This document shows positions 6,478 through 9,227 of a DNA stretch of 9,227 nucleotides, in pieces; position 1 is the first letter of the stretch, and the number at the start of each line of letters is the position of its first letter. The position numbers were made by a program, and so were the translations under genes. Source of the DNA: Hydrogenimonas sp. (GTDB lineage Bacteria; Campylobacterota; Campylobacteria; Campylobacterales; Hydrogenimonadaceae); contig WGAW01000170.1 of the NCBI GenBank assembly GCA_015494675.1, forward strand, positions 1 through 9,227, written 5' to 3'. The notes beneath the pieces were generated by a model. The model searched no databases and was not told the DNA's origin. It saw only the letters and a list, made by a program, of their open reading frames with translations.

Positions 6478-7875
6478 TTATATGTAAACTTTCTCTTCCG
6501 GAGCAACGATGTGGGCCCTCTTGCCCAACCTTTTCTCGATGGCTTCCCTGAAAACCTTCTGTTTCTCAAACTCGCCGTGAATCAGAAAAATTTTACCGAG
6601 CCTCTCGAAGTGCTCCATCCAATCTATAAGTCCGTTTTGGTCCGCATGTGCCGAGAAGCCGTTGATGGTATGGACGGATGCCCTTACGACGACCTCTTCG
6701 TGGTATATGTGGATATGACGCTCTCCCTCTATGATTCGCCGGCCGAGTGTGCCTTCCGCTTGGTAACCTACGAAAAGAAGAGCGTTTTTCTCGTTCCATA
6801 GTCGATGTTTGAAGTGGTGGAGTATCCTGCCGCCGGTGCACATGCCGCTTCCGGCTATGATTATGCAGCCGCTCTCTATCTCGTTTATCTTTTTGGAATC
6901 ATCCGGTTTTAACGTATAGTGTATGTATGGAAACTCGAAGACGGAGCCGTCCCGCTCCAGAAACTCGTTGCAGCAGCGACTCAGCTCCTGACGGTAGGTG
7001 TCGTAGAGTCTCGTCGCACGTATCGCCATCGGGGAGTCGATAAAGATTTTGCACTCCGGCAACTCTTTTTCATAATACATCTGCTTCAAAATGCACATGA
7101 TCTCCTGCGTACGCTCTATGGCGAAAGAGGGTATCAAAACATTGCCTCCGTTAAGCAGAGTATTTACAATGACCTCTTTGAACTCATCTTCACTCTCTTT
7201 GATGCCTTTGTGGTTCCTGTCGCCGTACGTCGACTCTATATAGAGAGTATCCGCCTCTCTTACGAAGACCGGATCGTGCATAACCATATCGTTACGGTTG
7301 CCGAGATCGCCGCTGAAAACTATTCGTTTGGCCTCTGCATTCTCTATAAAATCTATCTGGATCGTCGCAGAGTCGAGTATATGACCCGCGTTTCGAAATA
7401 TCGCCTTCACGTCTTTGGCCAGCTCCACCTCCTCGTCGTACTCCGCATACTCTATGCTCAAATCGTAGACCGCCTTCACATCGTCCACGCCGTAGAGCGG
7501 CTCCCTCACACTCGCTTCCGCGCCGCGCCGTTGCGCCTTTTTGAACCTGGTTCTATACTCCTCCTCCATGAGGTGGGCACTGTCGAGCAGCACTACCTCC
7601 GCAAGATCCATCGTCGAGCGCAGCGTAACGATTCGCCCTCTAAACCCCTCTTTTACAAGCTTGGGAATCCGGCCCACATGGTCGAGGTGCGCATGTGTTA
7701 TGAGCAGAATATCTATATCTGCGGGGTTGAAGTCGAACGGTTCGAAGTTTCTCTTTTCTACAACCCCCTGGAACATCCCGCAATCCACCATTATATTCGG
7801 CCCCTTCTCTATCTGAAGAAGATGGCACGACCCCGTTACCACCTCTGCGGCTCCGTAAGAGTGAATAACCGCCAT
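6478..7875 (-). CDS. Beta-CASP metallo-beta-lactamase RNase (CPSF-73/TTHA0252-like)
   Basis: A 465-residue cytoplasmic zinc-dependent nuclease of the beta-CASP family, expected to cut or degrade RNA. All the family's metal-site motifs are present: HAHLDH (61-66), AGHIL with His165, SGD with Asp190, and a final HGE with His433. The beta-CASP insertion spans roughly residues 205-400. It includes the acidic motif YIESTYGDR (212-220), SFAIERTQE (250-258), SPMA (281-284) and AGSGMCTGGRILHHF (341-355). GFSAHAD (406-412) supplies the late conserved His410. The layout matches bacterial CPSF-73-like proteins rather than RNase J, which carries an extra C-terminal domain. The family acts on RNA, but the target of this enzyme is unknown. 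AAAGGA lies 7 nt upstream of ATG 7875. It is the first gene of the leftward operon, directly behind a TATAAT box, and all metal ligands are intact. Confidence 0.92.
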   Translation of the reverse strand: MAVIHSYGAAEVVTGSCHLLQIEKGPNIMVDCGMFQGVVEKRNFEPFDFNPADIDILLITHAHLDHVGRIPKLVKEGFRGRIVTLRSTMDLAEVVLLDSAHLMEEEYRTRFKKAQRRGAEASVREPLYGVDDVKAVYDLSIEYAEYDEEVELAKDVKAIFRNAGHILDSATIQIDFIENAEAKRIVFSGDLGNRNDMVMHDPVFVREADTLYIESTYGDRNHKGIKESEDEFKEVIVNTLLNGGNVLIPSFAIERTQEIMCILKQMYYEKELPECKIFIDSPMAIRATRLYDTYRQELSRCCNEFLERDGSVFEFPYIHYTLKPDDSKKINEIESGCIIIAGSGMCTGGRILHHFKHRLWNEKNALLFVGYQAEGTLGRRIIEGERHIHIYHEEVVVRASVHTINGFSAHADQNGLIDWMEHFERLGKIFLIHGEFEKQKVFREAIEKRLGKRAHIVAPEEKVYI

Positions 7876-7901
7876 CTTGAATCCTTTGTCGGTTTTTCAC
7901 C

Positions 7902-7907
7902 ATTATA
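7902..7907 (-). promoter_or_regulatory. Probable -10 element of the leftward six-gene operon
   Basis: A perfect TATAAT (leftward from 7907) lies 26 nt before the RNase start, which would give a 5' leader of about 20 nt containing the AAAGGA ribosome binding site. No good TTGACA is present at the normal distance; the -35 zone reads AATTTC or similar. Campylobacterota housekeeping promoters often lack a clear -35, or the promoter may depend on an activator. Confidence 0.6.
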
Positions 7908-7935
7908 GGATACTTTAGGTAAACGAAATTAATCA

Positions 7936-7958
7936 CAAGGGTGTAAATTTCACCCTTG
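7936..7958. repeat. Perfect 8+8 inverted repeat, candidate operator
   Basis: CAAGGGTG (7936-7943), a 7-nt AT-only spacer (TAAATTT) and CACCCTTG (7951-7958) form a perfect dyad. It is centred about 40 bp upstream of the TATAAT box of the leftward operon and about 200 bp upstream of the chemoreceptor start. No T-run follows on either strand, so it is unlikely to be an intrinsic terminator. Its position suits a protein binding site, perhaps for an activator making up for the missing -35. Its regulator is unknown. Confidence 0.55.
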
Positions 7959-8026
7959 AACCGCTCAACACCAAACCCGGGTAGGTTTTATATTTTATTT
8001 TATTTATTAAGAAACCGTTTTAAGAT

Positions 8027-8075
8027 AAATATTACTTTATATCTTTTAAATATAGAAATTACTTTGTCTCTTTTA
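8027..8075. repeat. Imperfect 22-nt direct repeat pair
   Basis: The unit at 8027-8048 and the unit at 8054-8075 share ATTACTTT and TCTTTTA and match at about 18 of 22 positions, with a 27-nt period. They lie in the AT-rich centre of the divergent control region, upstream of the chemoreceptor. They could be paired regulator sites, but sequence this AT-rich repeats easily by chance. Confidence 0.3.
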
Positions 8076-8090
8076 TTTTTATACAATATT

Positions 8091-8117
8091 TAACATATTT
8101 TGCCAATCTGCCGATAT
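8091..8117 (+). promoter_or_regulatory. Possible sigma-28 (FliA) promoter for the chemoreceptor gene
   Basis: TAACATAT (8091-8098), an 11-nt spacer and GCCGATAT (8110-8117) fit the enteric FliA pattern TAAAGTTT-N11-GCCGATAA at 5 of 8 and 7 of 8 positions, with the exact spacing. Transcription would start around 8124, leaving a leader of about 25 nt with GGAGG at 8140-8144. A weak sigma-70-like alternative is TACAAT at 8082-8087 with a poor -35 (TTACTT). Not proven. Confidence 0.4.
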
Positions 8118-8149
8118 ATACGATAACAGCTACCGTATTGGAGGAAAAA

Positions 8150-9227
8150 ATGGGATTTTGGAAGAGTAGTGAGCCGCAAACAGGCGACGATGGAGAGCTC
8201 GAAGAGTTGAAAGAGAGGATCATAGAGCTGGAGGAGGAGAACGGTCGACTCAAAAACGCCCTCTCCGCATCCAAAAGCGCCGAATCTTCACTCAAAGGCT
8301 TCGAAGATCTCTTCAAGTATGAAAACGAGCAGTTGAGAAGAGGGCTTCTGGACATACAGAAGAATATGGCGGAAAATGTGGGAGTCTCGAAAGAGAACCT
8401 TACGGAGTCCAATACCCTGATAACGGAGATGGAAAGATTTACCCGCGAGATCCTGAATATAAGCTCGACTCTCGACTCGCTTCATGCGGTATCGGACGAA
8501 TCTAATGAGGTGGCGCAGATGCTCACGGGCAGAGCCGAAGATGTGGGTACCATTTTGAACCTCATAAAGGAGATCTCGGAGCAGACGAACCTGCTTGCGC
8601 TGAATGCCGCGATAGAGGCGGCAAGAGCCGGTGAGCACGGACGCGGCTTCGCCGTGGTCGCGGATGAGGTGCGCAAGCTCGCCGACAGGACCGACAAGGC
8701 GATAGGTGAAATTAATATCGCTCTGCAGTCGATGAAACAGGATGTCGGGGATATGAGCGCCAAAACGGAGCAGATGCGGGAGAAGATAGACGAAGCAAAC
8801 GATGCTACCAAAGAGTTTTACGAAAAGTTCGAAGCCGACCTCGATCTTGTGCAGAAGAACTTCAAAAATCTTAAATTCGTTTCGGACAGGACCTTCATGT
8901 CTTTGGCGAAGCTCGACCATGTAATCTGGAAGGTCAACACATATCTTTCGGTCGCACACAGAAAAGAGGTCTTCAAATTCGTGGACCACCACAACTGCAG
9001 ACTCGGAAAATGGTACGAGGAGGGTGACGGCAAGGAGTTCTTCTCCTCCACAAAGAGCTACCCGTCGCTCGTCGAGCCTCATAAAACCGTACACAACGGA
9101 ACAAAAGGGGTTTTCGAACTGATAAAAGGGAATCCTCTCGATTTTGCGAAACTCAAAGCCGCATTCGAAGAGATGGAGCACGGCAGCGATATGGTCTTCG
9201 AGGTTCTCGACAGGGTTCTGCGCGAAA
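8150..9227 (+). CDS. Soluble methyl-accepting chemotaxis protein with C-terminal CZB zinc-binding domain (TlpD-like), 3' end missing
   Basis: ATG 8150 follows GGAGG by 5 nt; 359 codons are visible and the frame is still open at the right edge. There is no membrane segment or signal peptide, so this is a cytoplasmic receptor. Residues 12-75 are a charged coiled coil ([20 protein letters not shown] and onward). Residues about 85-235 form the MCP signalling hairpin, its tip covering [20 protein letters not shown] (141-160) and [20 protein letters not shown] (161-180), the conserved CheA/CheW contact zone. Residues 251-320 are a CZB domain with the expected 3His-1Cys ligands: LDHVIWK (His257), CRLGKWY (Cys283) and HKTVH (His311, His315). 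The architecture resembles Helicobacter TlpD, which responds to oxidative and energy stress, and the CZB Cys is a known reactive-chlorine sensor in relatives. The hairpin is rather short. It is transcribed divergently from the operon. Little sequence is probably missing. Confidence 0.9.
   Translation, partial: MGFWKSSEPQTGDDGELEELKERIIELEEENGRLKNALSASKSAESSLKGFEDLFKYENEQLRRGLLDIQKNMAENVGVSKENLTESNTLITEMERFTREILNISSTLDSLHAVSDESNEVAQMLTGRAEDVGTILNLIKEISEQTNLLALNAAIEAARAGEHGRGFAVVADEVRKLADRTDKAIGEINIALQSMKQDVGDMSAKTEQMREKIDEANDATKEFYEKFEADLDLVQKNFKNLKFVSDRTFMSLAKLDHVIWKVNTYLSVAHRKEVFKFVDHHNCRLGKWYEEGDGKEFFSSTKSYPSLVEPHKTVHNGTKGVFELIKGNPLDFAKLKAAFEEMEHGSDMVFEVLDRVLRE

Noticed and set aside
6919..7908. 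A 329-codon rightward open frame opposite the RNase gene
   Set aside because: It is exactly antisense to a gene with complete beta-CASP motifs, has no recognisable domain, and its openness follows from the codon use of the real gene.
7973..7988. AAACC/GGTTT stem followed by a T-rich run, looking like a rightward terminator
   Set aside because: The stem is only 5 bp, the T-run is broken by A residues, and no rightward gene lies upstream for it to end.
8021..8046. AAGATA...TATCTT inverted repeat in the intergenic region
   Set aside because: Six AT-dominated pairs with a long spacer are expected by chance in sequence this AT-rich.
8288..9181. A 297-codon leftward open frame opposite the chemoreceptor
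   Set aside because: The plus strand encodes a clear MCP hairpin and CZB domain over the same bases; the antisense product resembles nothing.

Overview
The window looks like a chromosomal segment from a chemolithotrophic Campylobacterota (Epsilonproteobacteria), perhaps near Sulfurovum, Nitratifractor or Hydrogenimonas. The grounds are indirect: a soluble TlpD-like chemoreceptor with a CZB zinc domain, a sulfide:quinone-oxidoreductase-like flavoprotein, coding DNA of intermediate GC beside a very AT-rich intergenic region, and a possible FliA-type promoter. The genus is a guess.

Layout. Almost everything from 7875 down to 1 is a single leftward run of six genes. In transcription order they are a beta-CASP metallo-beta-lactamase RNase (7875-6478), a P3A plasma-membrane H+-ATPase (6457-3782), a Tat-exported SQR-like flavoprotein (3798-2425), a class-I-like polyphosphate kinase 2 (2425-1667), an MgtC/DUF4010 membrane protein (1670-417) and the N-terminal part of a LOG-family nucleotide-binding protein (394 to beyond position 1). 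The junctions are a 20-nt gap, a 17-nt overlap, a 1-nt overlap (TGATG), a 4-nt overlap (ATGA) and a 22-nt gap. No terminator is visible between the genes, so this reads as one translationally coupled operon. To its right, a 274-nt AT-rich divergent control region (7876-8149) separates it from a rightward chemoreceptor gene (8150 to beyond 9227).

How the genes may work together (inference). PPK2 can make ATP (or GTP) from polyphosphate, and the P3A ATPase can spend ATP to expel protons. The DUF4010 protein is a membrane protein of a family linked to ion homeostasis, and the flavoprotein probably works at the periplasmic face near the quinone pool. Together these suggest a pH or energy-stress module that draws on polyphosphate to maintain proton motive force. 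The leading beta-CASP RNase may act on RNA turnover under the same conditions. The divergent soluble chemoreceptor probably senses a cytoplasmic redox, zinc or energy cue.

The points most worth a second look are: the SQR-like protein lacks the redox cysteines at the usual positions; the ATPase has an enlarged P-domain loop and a charged N-terminal tail; PPK2 has Asn where Walker B Asp is expected; and a perfect 8+8 dyad sits just upstream of a TATAAT box driving the operon. No RNA genes, insertion sequences, CRISPR arrays or integration sites were seen.
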